Shown here: positions 35,501 to 49,300 of the stretch, piece by piece | Layout of the letters: every line of letters starts with the position of its first letter | How positions within the stretch are numbered: position 1 is the first letter of the stretch | Position numbers and translations under genes: made by a program | The notes under the pieces: generated by a model | The model's input: only the letters and a program-made list of their open reading frames with translations | Told to the model about the DNA's origin: nothing | Databases searched by the model: none | Source: Lindgomyces ingoldianus | Taxonomy: Eukaryota > Ascomycota > Dothideomycetes > Pleosporales > Lindgomycetaceae | Assembly (NCBI RefSeq): GCF_010093535.1 | Contig: NW_022985172.1 | Coordinates: 121,083 to 185,082 of the forward strand | Direction: 5' to 3' | Length of the DNA stretch: 64,000 bases

Positions 35501-38373
35501 AGTACCTAGTAATGCCCTTTAGCTTAGCTAACACGCCTAGTACTTTTTAACATTTTATAAATAACTTACTCTAACCCTACCTAGATGTGTTCTACACTGT
35601 GTATATTAATAATATTCTAATCTACAGTAATAGCCTTTTAGAGCACAAATAGCATATACACTTAGTACTAAAGGCTATAGAAAAAGCAGGTTTATAACTT
35701 AACATAAATAAATGTAAGTTCTACTAATTAAAGGTTATGTATTTAGAATATGTAATCTCTATAAATAGCATTTAAATAGACCCTATTAAAGTTTAGACTG
35801 TGCTAGATTAGCAATACCTAAAAAACATAAAAAATGTTTAAGCTTTTATAAAATTTACTAACTTTTACTAATAATTTATTAATAACTTTTTACAGTAAGT
35901 AAGCCTTATAATTACACTTACTAAAAAAAAAATTTAATTTAACTTTAACTTAAATTACTAATAGTCTTTTAACTAGCTAAAGAAAGCCTTTACTAAAGCT
36001 TTAATACTCTACTACTTTAACTCTAAACTACTAATACTTATAGAAGCTAATACCTTAGACTATATAGTAGCAGGAGTTCTTTCCTAGACTAAGCTAGATA
36101 GAACTATTAGGCCTATTACATACTTCTTAAAAAAAATAAGTCCTGCAGAAGGTAATTATAAGATTTATAACAAAAAATTACTTACTATAGTACGCTGCTT
36201 TAAATAATAGCAACCTAAACTAGAAAGTGTAGCGCATCTAATATAAGTTTTATTTAACTATAAGAACTTATAGTACTTTGCAACTATAAAATAACTTAGC
36301 TACTAATAAGCTTATTAGTTTAAATACTTATCTTATTTTAATTTTAAAATTACTTATTATTCTAGTTAAAACAAAGAGAAACTAGATGCTTTTATAAGGT
36401 AATTCTAAAACATCTTTACTTAAAAAAAAGTGTAAAAAGCTTAACACTAAACTTTACTTTAACTTAAGCTATTTTTAAACCTTAACTTAAATAAAATAAA
36501 TTAGATAATTAATTAAATTATTACTAATAAGTATTTAAATAATAAATTTATCTAAAAAACTTTAGACTTACTTTAAAACAGCGCTAGTTAGTTAAAAAAA
36601 GTAACACTAGCTAACTATAAAAACTAAAATAGTAAGCTGTATTACTATAACTAACTTATAATTTTTAATTTTAATAAACTAAGAATTAAACTACTCTAAA
36701 TTATATATAACTTGCCTGTTAGAAGACACTTAGGCAGAGAAAAGACTTTTAACCTACTACAAAGAGAGTACTACTAGCCCTGCATGTTCTATACTGTACA
36801 CTAATACATATTATGTTGCTATACTTACTATAAAGTAAAGGTTTTTTAAGAAAGGTATAATAGCTTACTTAAACTACTTTTAATCTCTAAATAAGCTTAG
36901 AAAAACATATTAATTAATTTTATTATAAACCTACCCTTATTTAAAAGGTATATAAATATTATAGTAGTTATTAATTACTTAACTAAGTATTAACACTTAA
37001 TACTATATTTCTCTATAACTACCTCTAATATAGCCTAGTTATTCTACTAATATGTATAGGTTTACTATAGCCTGCCTAACATAATTATATTAGACAAAGG
37101 TACACAGTTTGTCTTAGCCTTCTAGAACAAACTCTATAAACAGCTCTAAATTACCCTCTATCTATCTACAGCTTTTTACCTAGAGACTAATAGCTAGACT
37201 AAGAACATAAATACTGTAATAAAATAAGTTTTATAAGTGTATATAAACTACTAGTAAGATAACTAGGTAAAATAGTTAGCTATAGCATAGTTTAAAGCTA
37301 ATAACATAACATTTAAATTAACATAAGTATCTTTGTTTTTAGTAAACTATAGATACTACCTTTAAATAAAATTTAAACTACTTTTAAATACCTCTTAACT
37401 AACTTATTAATCTATATAAGTAATAAATGTAAATAGACTTATTAATAAAATCTAAAATATATCTAAATATGTTTATAAAAAGCTTACATAGGCTTAAGCT
37501 TTTTAACAAGAGTATGTAAACTAATCCTAAACTCTTACCCCTATGTATGCAGCTAGCAAGAAGGTCTAGCTAGACACTAGAAATATCTAAATAAACTAAT
37601 AATTAAAAAAACTTAATTAGAAGAACTTTAGCTTCTTTATAGTAGCTTATATAGTCTTATTACATGCTTACTAATTAATCCTACCTAACAGCATAAAGAT
37701 ACACCCTGTGTTCTATGTATTATTGCTACGCTAAGTAGCCTCTAAATCTAACTATCTACCTAGACAGCTAAACCTGCTACTTAAACCTATTATTATAAAT
37801 AATAAACTAGAATATATTATAGAAAATGTTAAATAGATCTAGTTTAATAAAAAAAACATATTTATAAATACCTTATAAAATAGACTAGATACAACAAACT
37901 ATTATAGAAACCTATAAAAGCCTTATAAAAGAACTCTATAGTAACCTAATTCTACGCCTAATACCTATTTAAACTAAACTTATACCCTAATAAAGACAAC
38001 TTAATGCTAGAACTACTAATGTAAAGAATTCCCTTCCTAATAAGAGGGGGGGTACTATTATAGTATCCTCTCTAGATCCTAGACATAACTGTATTAGACA
38101 TGTACTAGAGTATTATTAGTGCACATCTAATATAAACATAATATAACATAGACATAAACTTAAGCATAAACTGCTTTAACACTAACTAAACTTAAAATAG
38201 GCTTAATTTATACTTAAAGCGCTTAGACTTTTAAGCTAAGTATTTAATTACTAATTTTTTTCTAAACCTTTCTGTTCCTTACACAATGTCTTGTACCTAC
38301 TATAATACCTTACGTAGTAATTAAACTAGACCTCTGTGAAGCTCTATAACCTTACTCGTGCACAATCGTGACA
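32578..38373 (+). mobile_element. Ty3/gypsy LTR retrotransposon, copy B
   Basis: LTRs of 318 bp (32,578-32,895; 38,056-38,373) and TSD GTGCA (32,573-32,577; 38,374-38,378) place it in element 3. It is collinear with copy A, with one 128-bp extra piece (34,695-34,822). Gag keeps a zinc-knuckle relic near 33,860-33,901 (C-x2-C, then the His and last Cys positions as Tyr). RT has YLVMPF at about 35,503 and YINNILIYS at about 35,602-35,628. The polypurine tract precedes 38,056. CpA sites are lost as in copy A. Confidence 0.92.
34695..34822 (+). repeat. Solo LTR of the miniature LTR element, 128 bp
   Basis: TGTAAGG...CCTTACA is flanked by TSD CTTAA (34,690-34,694; 34,823-34,827). Copy A has the single CTTAA at the matching site near 8,050. 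It retains most CpG sites inside a RIP-degraded host, so it arrived after most host mutations or was too short to be a good RIP target. Confidence 0.9.
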
Positions 38374-39443
38374 GTGCAGTAGAACATTTTTTTAAAATTT
38401 TATTTTTAGTGCCTTTTATATAAGTGTAAGCTTATTAATTATTATTTTAAAAACTTTATATAAACTTTTATTAAAGTTCTTTTATTAGTATTATATAAAA
38501 GTTATTATTATCTAGTTTGTCTAGTACTAGCTATAGTTTACATTAGTGTTACAGTAACTACTTAAGGTGTTATATAAATACTTCTAGTTATGTCTAGAGC
38601 CTATGTTATATATATAGTACATATTTACCTAACTTTTTAGAATATTTAGAAAGATGTCTATGTACTAAGTTTTTTAGATATCTAGCTATTAACATAAATT
38701 AATAAAAATTCTTATTTTATTTATAAAAATATTATATAGTTAACTTATATAGTTATTTTTTTTATACTTTTTAAAATTATATAATTTTATCTACTAAGAG
38801 TTTTTCTTTAGCAGTTTCCCTTTAAAGTAGAAGTTTATATAGGTTGTAATGTAGTATAGATTATGTAGGTAGTATTAGTAGTGTGTGCAATTAAGGGTGT
38901 AGAGTAAGTGTTAAGTAAGGTAGCATGTATTGTTTATATAGTAATTAGTGTAGTGCTAGCTAAAGTGTAGAAATAAGTAATACTAGTATGTTTAGTGTTA
39001 TTAGCAGCATTATGTTTAATCTACTTCTATGTAGAGCTTTATATAGTAATAAAAGTTATATATAAAGCTTTTCTAGTATAATTACCTTTTCTTATGCTAT
39101 ATTATACAGCTTTTAGGCTTAAGTACCTTTAGTGCCTAGCTATAGTGTAATTCTTTTATTTTTTAGTACTTATATAAGCTTTCTTTTAAACATGCAGCTA
39201 AGTGCTAAGAAGTCTTATAATGTCTATTTTTTAAAATTCTTTATATATAAACTTAAAAAAGTAGCGCTTTTTTAAGTTATTATATATAAATTAGTAATTA
39301 TGTAACTTACATATAATTAAGTTTATAAGCTTATTAAAGCCTTTAATATGTTAATCTTATTATTCTAGTACTCTAGGCTAGTCTTATTTTATAGTGTTGC
39401 CTTTAATATTTTTATGTTCTTTATAAGTTATTTATATAATAAG

Positions 39444-39723
39444 TGTTGAATGGGCTCTGACAGCTAGCTGCTTGTGGTATGAGCACTTAAGTAGCAAGAG
39501 TAAGAGTGGTGTACGGTGTGCACAGCGTACAAGGTAGGTAAGGTGAGGGCAACATGTTTCTAGTTCTATTGCTCTTGTCTTTCCTCTGTACAGAGGAAAA
39601 GGGGGATATCTAGATGTTCGCGCACGGAGGTTCGCGCACGAGCATCATGTGACATAGATACGTGGTCCTGCTCGTGCGCGATCGCTCGTATCCAGACTGT
39701 GACGCTGCTGCTGCGTACAGACA
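39444..39723 (-). repeat. Solo copia LTR (280 bp), least mutated copy
   Basis: It starts TGTTGAATGG and ends GTACAGACA in this orientation, with TSD ATAAG (39,439-39,443; 39,724-39,728), inside element 3's gag region. It is the same LTR as elements 1-3 but keeps its CpG sites, so it is a good reference for the family. It contains the palindrome TTTCCTCTGTACAGAGGAAA at 39,580-39,599. Confidence 0.92.
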
Positions 39724-40230
39724 ATAAGATTTATTTTTTATTTTTTTTATTATTACATAAAGTTGTTAGTTACTAGTAGAATTTTATTCTAATAGTATAG
39801 TTAATTACTTTTTTAGTAAATTACGCAGGTACTGCTGTTGTCTAGCTGCTAGGTTGTGCAGCTTTAATAGCTTTAGTGTGCGCCTTACACTATCTTCTTT
39901 TTACTTTATACAGTAGCAGAGCTTACTATATAATGTAAAGAATTAATCTGCTATTATTTAGCTGCTAAGTTATATAGCTTTAATAGCTTTAGTATGTGTC
40001 TTATACTATCTCCTTCTTACTTTATACAGTAGTAGAGCTTACTATATAATGTAAAGAATTAATCTGCTATTCTAAGAAATAGGTAACTAAATAAAGTACT
40101 TTATAAGGCATAAGTGCTTTATTATTAGTTTTTTTAAAAAATAAGTAATAAAATAAAGTACTTTATAAAGCATAGGTACTTTATTATTACTTTTACTAAT
40201 TTATAGTTAATTAAATTAACTACTAATTAG

Positions 40231-40509
40231 TGTTAAATAGGTTTTAATAGCTAGCTACTTATAGTATAAGCACTTAAGTAGTAAGAGTAAGAGTAGTGTA
40301 CAGTGTGCACAGCATATAAAGTAAGTAAAGTAAGAGTAACATGTTTTTAGTTCTAGTACTCTTATCTTTTCTTTATATAAAAAAAAGGGGGATATCTAGA
40401 TGTTTGCGCACAGAGGTTTGCGCACAAGCATCATGTGACATAGATACGTGGTCCTGCTCGTGCGCGATCGCTTGTATCCAGACCGTGACGTTGCTGCTGC
40501 GTACAGACA
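40231..40509 (-). repeat. 5' LTR of copia element 3
   Basis: This is a 279-bp minus-strand LTR. The interior begins left of 40,231 and matches element 2's start after 11,846. Its outer (right) end is nearly unmutated while the inner end is AT-rich. Its TSD partner lies outside the window. The 85-codon frame across it is not a gene. Confidence 0.85.
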
Positions 40510-43385
40510 TCTTTCTTAATTTAAAACAGGATGCTTTGTTTATGTACCTAGTTTTTATCTATTACTATAAAGGTGCATTTGCTGTTAATAAAGGCTAATT
40601 CTAATTATTCTTTAAATGTAAAGGTTATAGTTAGGCTTTATTCTATCCCTTATTCTACAGCAACTAGGGCTAATATGTTATAAAGTACTTTTTTATTTTT
40701 TAGTAGGTAAGGATTTATATCTTATAAATTATTAAATTTTTTTTTATATAGTTAGTGTTCCCTATTACAGCAGTTAGCTGCTTTACACTTATAATCTTTT
40801 ACTAGGTAATGTAATGTTAAGTAATCCTCTTTTTATGCAGCCTTTTATTAGAAGTAGTAGAATCTATAGTTACTCTTATTATTATAGTTAGGCTATTTTT
40901 TCTACTTATAAGGCAGAGCTATGTAGTAAATGTAGTAATTTATAGTTTTATAGGCTAAGGCTATTTCTTGCTATAAGCACTTATTATAGTTTCTTTTCTA
41001 TATAGGCTACTATCCTGCTTAGTGTTTATTATTCTAGTGTCTTATATAATACTATCACATACACTAGTACTAGGGGTATAGACAGTTGTTAGGTCTATGT
41101 AGAGTGTTAAAAAGACCTTTTTAAGTCTATTAGAGGTATTCTTATGTTTGTACTACTTATACAGGATGTCTCTTCTATTAGCAACTGTTAGTGCTATAGA
41201 AGGCGCTTCTATAGAGCATGTATTAACTGTAGTTTTGTTGCATAGCAAGGGCCTTTCTACTAATTACTAGGCCTAGAAGTAGTGTCTTTAGTTTTTAAAG
41301 GTCTAGTTTAGGGACTTTAAACCTAGCAGGTCTGCCTAGTCCTTCTAGTTTTTAATTATAAATCTTAGTAAAAAACTACTATTGTTTTTTTTATTTATAA
41401 TATTATACTTAACTTTAGCTATTTATTATATTATATTAAATATAGCATAATTATTGCTAATACTTTTTTAATAAAGTGTAACTACATAATTTATACAGTA
41501 GTTATGTTATTAACTACATTTCTAGCATAAGCATTTCTAGAGCCTTCTAGAGAGCTCTCTTACTAAAGTGATAGGGGTTTAGTTATAAAGAGGAAACTTT
41601 TTTTTTTAACATTTATAATGTATCTTTAGATCTAAGTCTTTTTTTTATATTTTTTAAAAATTATAAGGTCTTGTAACACTTAATTAAAGCTACTAAAGTC
41701 TTTAATAACTACTTTTTAATACACTTTAGAGTAGTTTCTTAAAGAATAGTTTTTTTTATATTACTAGTAAAGTCTGTTATTTAATCTTTTTAATATTCTT
41801 TTATTTATAAGGCTATATTTAGCAGTAATCGCTTTTATTATTGTAGTAGTATTTTTATTCTCTCTTTTCTAGAAGTTTAGGTAATTTTAGCAGAAATGTC
41901 CTACTTTTTTATAGTTTAGGTAGGCCTTGTCTTTTAGCTACTTTTATTACTTCTTAGTTAAAAGCAGCTTATTACATCTAAGAGCTTAGCTTTTCTTTAA
42001 AGAGGGGCTTTATATATATTTTATATAACTAAGGTTTATTAGTTTTTTATTATAGTAAAAGGCTTTTTTCTTTTTAAGAATAAACTTAAGTTTCTAGAGA
42101 GCTTCTTTACACTATTTTTCTTTTTTACATTCTTTATACTTATTGTTATAAAGTGTTACTTTTATAATAAAATTTTTAAGAGTAGTTAGTTTTTTATTAT
42201 ATGTAAATTTATTTTTTATTATGTCTTTTAATTTATTATAAAACATTTAGTAAAAAGCCTTCTAGTCTGTCTATCTGCAGATAGCTAGCTGCTCTCTAAA
42301 GTGTGCTGCGTAGTACTAGGCTGTTTTTTTCTCTTATTTTAGAGTGTCTAGCTTGTTAGCTATAATTTTTTATTTATTTATAGTTCTATAGATAGTTAAT
42401 AGAGCTTTTTTAAAAGCTTCTACACTACTAAATATTTCTTTAGTTTTAGGACTTAGTGTAGTGCTATTTACTTTAAAGTCTATTTAATTATCTACGTGTA
42501 GCTAGAACTAAATTATAGAGAGTTCTTCTAAATATAATTTTATCTAAGATATTATTTCTGCATTAGTTTAAAATACTCCTCTGTTGTATTACATGTAGAC
42601 GTAGCATTTAGTAAAAAAGAGGTAAAAGTCTTTAAGCAATTCTTTAAAAAGCTTTAAAAGGGCTAGTCTTAAAGTCTTTTTAGCTAAAATACTTACTTTC
42701 TTAGTTAAGATATTTTAGAGCTTAGTTAGCTTTACTTATAATGTGTGTATCTAGTTTATAGAGCTTATAGCTAATTAAAGATTTATAAGTATAAGTTAGT
42801 TATTAAATTTAGCTACTTTTTAGCATAGATTTTTTACTTTTTTATAAAGACTAATAAGTTTATTAATTTTATTACTAATTTACTAAAGTTTTTTAATGTT
42901 GTTTTAGATACTATTAATTTATTCTACTAAGACTTTTTTATTAGCTGTTAGAACTTTTTATAATTATAATAAAGCTACATAGGCTATGTTAGAATTAAGG
43001 TTATGTTAAGTAGTTATACTTTTTAAAAAGGGTTAGTGTTTAATGTTATAATTCTTACTTTAAAAAGCACTTAGGTTAATATTATTTCTAGTAAAGTAGG
43101 ATAAAGGGTAGAGGCTAACAGTAGGGTGTACAGTCTTTTATAGAGGCTATTAGGCTAATAGAGTTAGGTAGAGTGACTAGATTATAGTTTGTCCCTTATA
43201 GCAGTAGTATAGTAGCTAGGTTAAACAGTCCTGTTAGACAGAATTAGAGGTATATATAGTGTAAGATATATAAATAGTATTACAGCTCTTTAGAAAGCTA
43301 GAATGCTACTTAGTCTATATAAAAAATAAACTAAACATTAAACACACTTTTTAAAAGTTATTTAAAGTTAGAACTATATACATAT

Positions 43386-46300
43386 TGTAACGATTCTACG
43401 AATCGTTCCATCTCGGGTCGCTCGGATCCTATCTGAAGGGTCCCTGTATCAGCCCCGACCATAACTTAACCTAGTCCCCCGCAGTTACCCCTATTCCCGC
43501 ATGTATTTAGTCGCACCTTACCCCTGTAGCTAGCTTAGTAGTTTTCTAATATCCTATGTACAAGGCCTATAGGTGTTATTAGTATTCCTAGGTCTCTAAG
43601 TCCCTACACACTTCTATATGCCTCTAAGTAGATTTATACTGCATTTAGACCTATTATCTTGCCTACGCTATTACATTATATTAGAAAACTTACTTTTGCT
43701 AGTAACAGCTTTATTAATAATATTATATTAATTATTTATTTAACTATGTCTAACTCTAAAAAGTGTTTAATTTAGTTTAAGTTACTATTTTTACACACTA
43801 TTACATTAAATTATTTAGTTATTATAGATAAGATTTTAGAAACTTTTTATTAACTAAAGCCTTTAAGTTTAGAACTTTTTATCCTTTATAATTAAAATTA
43901 CTTTTAAAAAAGTTGTAAGGAGTGTGCTAAGGTAAAAACTTAAAGACTACTAATAACTTATTAGAATTAAAGATAACTACTAATGCCTAACTTTTAACTA
44001 CTATTAAATTTTATTGTAAAAACTGCAACCTATTCTAGCTATAGCTAAGGCAAAATGCCTACTACTAAAGCTAAATAACTACTAACTTTAATAGCTAAAC
44101 TTTTTTTTATAGAACTTAAAGCTAAAAACCTACTAGATTTAGAGTTAAACTCTAGCAGTATAGCCCTTAAGAACTAAGTTGCTTAATTAAAGGCATAAAT
44201 TAAGTAGCTAACTAAATTAAAAACTATTAGTTCTAATTATTCTCTACTAACTACTAAATTACCTTTTATAATGCCTTAAATTACCTTTGCTATATTAATA
44301 GTAAGAGACTTTTTAAGCACCTTTAAGCTCTCTTAAAGCTACTTTACTAAATATATGCCTAAAATTAAAAACCTTACAGACAGCAAAAAACTTATATTTA
44401 AATAATAGTAAGCCTTTATTATAAATAGACTTAACATTAATTTAGATTACTATTAGAGTAAGTGTGCACACATAGCGTTAGTATAGGGACACACTGCTAG
44501 TATTGCAAAGGAATACCTAGAGCCTAGATACTTAGCTAAATTAGATAACTTTTAGTTTAGAAACATAAAAGAAATAATTAAGCTTTTATAAATATACTTT
44601 ATTACTAGTAATAAAAAAATAAAGGCGCAACAGGTGTTTTAGACTTTAAAAATAAGTAAAAAGAAAGCATTTTTTACTTTTAAAGCTTACTTTATTAGTG
44701 CTGCTGTTAAAAAGTTTATATTAAAGTTAAAATAGTTCTTTTACTTATAAAAAAAGATACTACTTAGCCTAAAAGTACTAAACTTAGGTTTTAAATACAC
44801 TTAAAAAAGCTTTTTTAAGACTATAGTAGCCTACTTAATAGCCTATAACATAGAAAGAAGAAATACTTCTACTATTTTAAAGTAAACTATTAATCTTACT
44901 TAATAGTCTACTATTAAACCTAGTATAGATTAGTCTTAGAAGGTTTCTAGTAATACATCTAAGGCAGTATACTATTCTAGTGCACCCTAACCTACACCTC
45001 TGTTAGTACCCTAGTCTACCTTAATTACCTATAGACAATCTAGCTAGACACCTGCCCTAGAAAGACAGACAACTTCTAGTAACTATTATAATTATAAAAA
45101 ACTAAAACATTTTACTAGTAACTACTCTATCCCTAAGGTATAAGAAATAAAGGTAGAGTAGTAAGATTCTAAAAAAAAATTTATAAACATAAATAATTTT
45201 AATCTAGATGCCTCTTAGATAGAAAATAGTAACACCTAAAAAAACTTTTTATTTTAGGCTTAAGTAAGTATAATTTATTAAACATTAATTTATTATACTT
45301 ATTTAAAGGAAAACACTTTTAAGTTCTTACTATTTTATATTTAAAAAGCATTAGAGTTTATTTAAATTTTTTAGTTAATACTAGCGCTTATAGTTTTCTA
45401 TTTATTAACTTACTAACTACTAAGTTATTATTCTAATGCTTTTATATCCTTATCTAACACTTACTATTTAAAGTTATAGTTAAGGGCTTTTAAAATTAGA
45501 TCTAAGTCTCTGTCTACTAGTATATCTACCTGTACATATAAATTAATAAAAGAAGCATCTAAAACTGCCTCTTTATTATTATAAACTTTAGCTCTTAAGA
45601 TTACATTATTAGCATTAAATAGTTACATTGTTTTAAACTTTATCTAGATATAAAGAAAAATTAGATTATATAGCTTAGCAAATATCTGCCTACTTATAAA
45701 CCTTTGCTGCCTTTGCTTATGCAATTAACCTAGCCTACATGCAACAAAGCAGTAGAGCTAGATATTAAATAACACAACACACTATAGAAAAAGGACTAAT
45801 TTTAGCAGTTATACAGCCTAACAATCTACTATATTAAGGGTTTACTAAGGCTACTAAAATTATATAGATCTTCTATTATCTATAGTTTAAAGACACTTAA
45901 ATTATTCTTCTGCCTATCTATTAAGAAGTCTAGAATAGGTCTAAAAAAGGTTTATTTAGCTACTATTACTCTAATTTTAGTAAATGCTTTTTATTTTAAT
46001 ATAAAAAGAAAAAAGAATAAGTTCTTTTTAACTTTTATTTATAAAATTAAGTAGTTAATTAAAGATAAGTAAGCTTTATAGTTAGACACTAAATATAAAA
46101 CTAAAGCATTAGTAAACCTTTAATTACCTTCTAAATACTATTAGTACTAAGATGTATTTAGCTACATAGCAGCTTACTAGCTACTAGTATATTATCTATA
46201 TAACTATAAGATTGTCCTTATAGAGCCTCTCTCTAATAGTTATAGTCTGTTGTACAAACAGAACCTTAAGGAGCTAGAGGTAATAAAGAAGTACATTATA

Positions 46301-49300
46301 AATAATCTAAAATATAGCTTTATTAAGCAGAGTTAGAGCCCTTTTACATCTTTTATTTTTTATGTACAGAAACTAAATAGTGACTTATGTATCTATGTTA
46401 ATTACTATAAACTTAACACTTTTACCTATAAGAATGTGTATCTAATACTACGCATAAACAAACTTTTATTAAGACCTACTAAGGTAGCAATTTTTACTAA
46501 GTTTAATATTTGCGTAGCTTTTAACAAGATTAGGATAGATCTAAGCTTTAAAAAGTGTACTACCTTTTAAACATAATATAAAACCTATAAGTGTAAAGTT
46601 CTGCCTTTTAGATTGTGCAATAGTCTAGCAACTTACTAGCGCTATATAAATAATATATTAATTAACTATCTAAATAATTTCTGCATTACTTATCTTAATA
46701 ACATCTTTATCTACTTTAAAGACAAAGTGACTTATATCTTTTATATTAAAAAAGTCTTAGAAAGGCTCTAGTAAGCAAAATTATAAGTAAAAATTAAAAA
46801 AAGTAAATTTTATGTTACTTAAATAAAGTATCTTAGCTATATACTTTTAAATAAAGGACTAGAGGTTAACTTAAAGAAAGTAGAGGTGCTACATAACTAG
46901 CAGGCGCCTACTACTGTAATAAGTGTAAAATCCTTCCTAAGCTTTACTAGATTTTATTAGCAATTTATTTTAAAATTCTTTTATGTAGTAAAACTAATTA
47001 TTATGCTTTAAAGCTCTACTACTCTTTTTATATAGACTTTAGAGTGTAACATAGCTTTTAAAAAGCTAAAGTCTAAGCTATTAAAAATACTTACTTTTTA
47101 CTATTTTAACTTTATGTTGTAAACTAAAATTAAAACTAACACTTTTAATAAAGTAGTAGTAGGAGTCCTTTTTTAGAAACAAGCAGATAGAAATTAGTGC
47201 CTTATATTATTCTATAGCAAGGTCCTATCTAGTTTAGAGCTAAACTAGAAGATATATAATAAAAAGCTATTTATAATTATTACTATATTTAAATAATAAA
47301 AAGCTAAGCTTACATCTATAGTAATAAGCACCCTAGTATATACTAATTATTATTTATTAGAGTACTTTATAATAATAAAAGTGCTAAATGCTTGTTAGGT
47401 CTATTAGGCTAAAAAGTTAGCTTAGTATTATTTCTAAATTAAGTACACCTCTAGTAAAAACAACACTAGGGCAGACATTCTTAGTTGTTATAAATAAGAC
47501 ATAAAAAATTTAAAAGTAGCTTAAACTAATAATAAGTTAAAGGTCTTACTAGGACTGCACTAACTACACCCCTAAATTAACTCTAAACTAGCCTAGTACT
47601 ATATTACTTAAACAACAACTTAAGCAGCTACACTAAATGTTATAGAAGAACTAAACTAGGTTATGTCTTTAAATTTTTTAAAATTAATTAATGTATTACT
47701 TTAAAAAAATTAAGCTTTTTTTATATAAAAGTAAAAACTTTTACTTTGCTATTATTAGATAGAAAATAGACTACTTCTTTATACTAACTACTTATGTGTG
47801 CTAGCAGACTTGTTGCTATGTACCTAACTTATTTAAAAAGTCTACAACTAAGTATCCTTAGTACACTTAAGTGCTACTAAGACCTATTAGTTACTAGCCT
47901 AAAAGTACTACTAGAAAAGTATAAAAGCTACTTATAAACAATATATATAAAATTACCTCTTTTGTTATAAGGCTTATTTAAAATAGACTTAAACTCTAGG
48001 CTTTATTTACTTTCTGCTAATTCCTACTTAACTAATGCAGCACTTGTGCATTAACTTTAAGGAGTTTTTTTAAAGACAAGTTTAGATATAATTAGATTAT
48101 AGTTATAATTAATTACTTATTAAAATAAGCTATATTTATCCCCTACTATAAAATAATTAACGCTTAAAAAATAGCTGCTTTATTTATTTAATAAGTGTAC
48201 TGTTTTAGCTACATACTTAAAACTATTATCTTTAACTAGGGACCTTAGTTTATATCTAGTTTCTAGTCTAAATTTTATTAAATTTTAGGTGTAAAAGTTA
48301 AGCTCTTTACTACCTATTATAAGAAAATAGATAGCTAAATAAAGATTATAAATAAGTATATTAATTAAAAACTAAGGCTTTTTATATTTTTTTACTAAGA
48401 TAACTAGAGTTTTTTACTGCTCTTAATTAATTAAGCTTAGATAACCTTACTTTATATAATAATTAGAATATCTTTATATTAAGTTTTATACAGCTCTAAA
48501 CTACATTAAAGCTAGAACTAGAAACATTCTATAGAACCTATTACAGCTATAAATAAGCTAAATTATAAAAATGCCCTAGTATTAGCAACCTACATGCATG
48601 CAGCCTAGAAGTTAGCTAAGACCTATATAGAAAAGGCCTAGAATTAGATGCAAACTGTAGTTAACTGCTACTGCTAGCTAGTTAACTAGAAAGTTAGTAA
48701 CATAGTCTACCTAAATACTAAGAACTTTACTGTTTAAAGACTTAGCTAAAAACTATCTAAATAATAAAAAGGCTTTTTTAAAGTACTTAAATAAGTTAGA
48801 AACTTATACTGCCTAAAGCTACTTTTAAAGTTAAAGATACATAACATTTTTATACTAAATATGCTTTATAAAGACTCTTAAAATCTACTCCTAAAATAAG
48901 AACTTTTAAAACCCCCTAAAATTACTATTAATAAAGTAAAAAAGTAAAAAGTAAAAGAAATACTTACTAGTAAGCTTTACTAAAAAACACTTAAGTACTA
49001 GGTAAAATAGGTAGAACATAACTTTAATCTAGTCTAGTATAAGGCTTTAAATTTTATAAGGTCTCCCTATAAACTAAAGGCTTTTTATAATAAGCATCTA
49101 AATTAGCTAGGACTTTTAAAGGCCTTATGTAAGTAGATTAAAGCTTTTAAAGCTAGTATAAAAGGCATAGATTACTTAGCAGATAATAAAGTATAAAAGT
49201 AAAAAGTTAGATTATATTTTTACATAATATTATTATAAATTTATAGACATGTTGCTTAGAAGGTCTAATAGTAAGCTGTTAGACACCTTTAGACTTTTCT

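Larger units (their letters stand above)
28213..40509 (-). mobile_element. Ty1/copia element 3, proximal segment (5' LTR, gag to integrase)
   Basis: The 5' LTR lies at 40,231-40,509 on the minus strand. The interior runs right to left and matches element 2's 11,847-14,845, with the same repeats near 39,790-40,080. At 28,213 it meets element 2's TSD and continues at 5,866. Four insertions interrupt it: Fot1/pogo, a foldback element, gypsy copy B and a solo copia LTR. Each is removed cleanly by comparison with element 2. All frames are RIP-broken. Confidence 0.85.
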
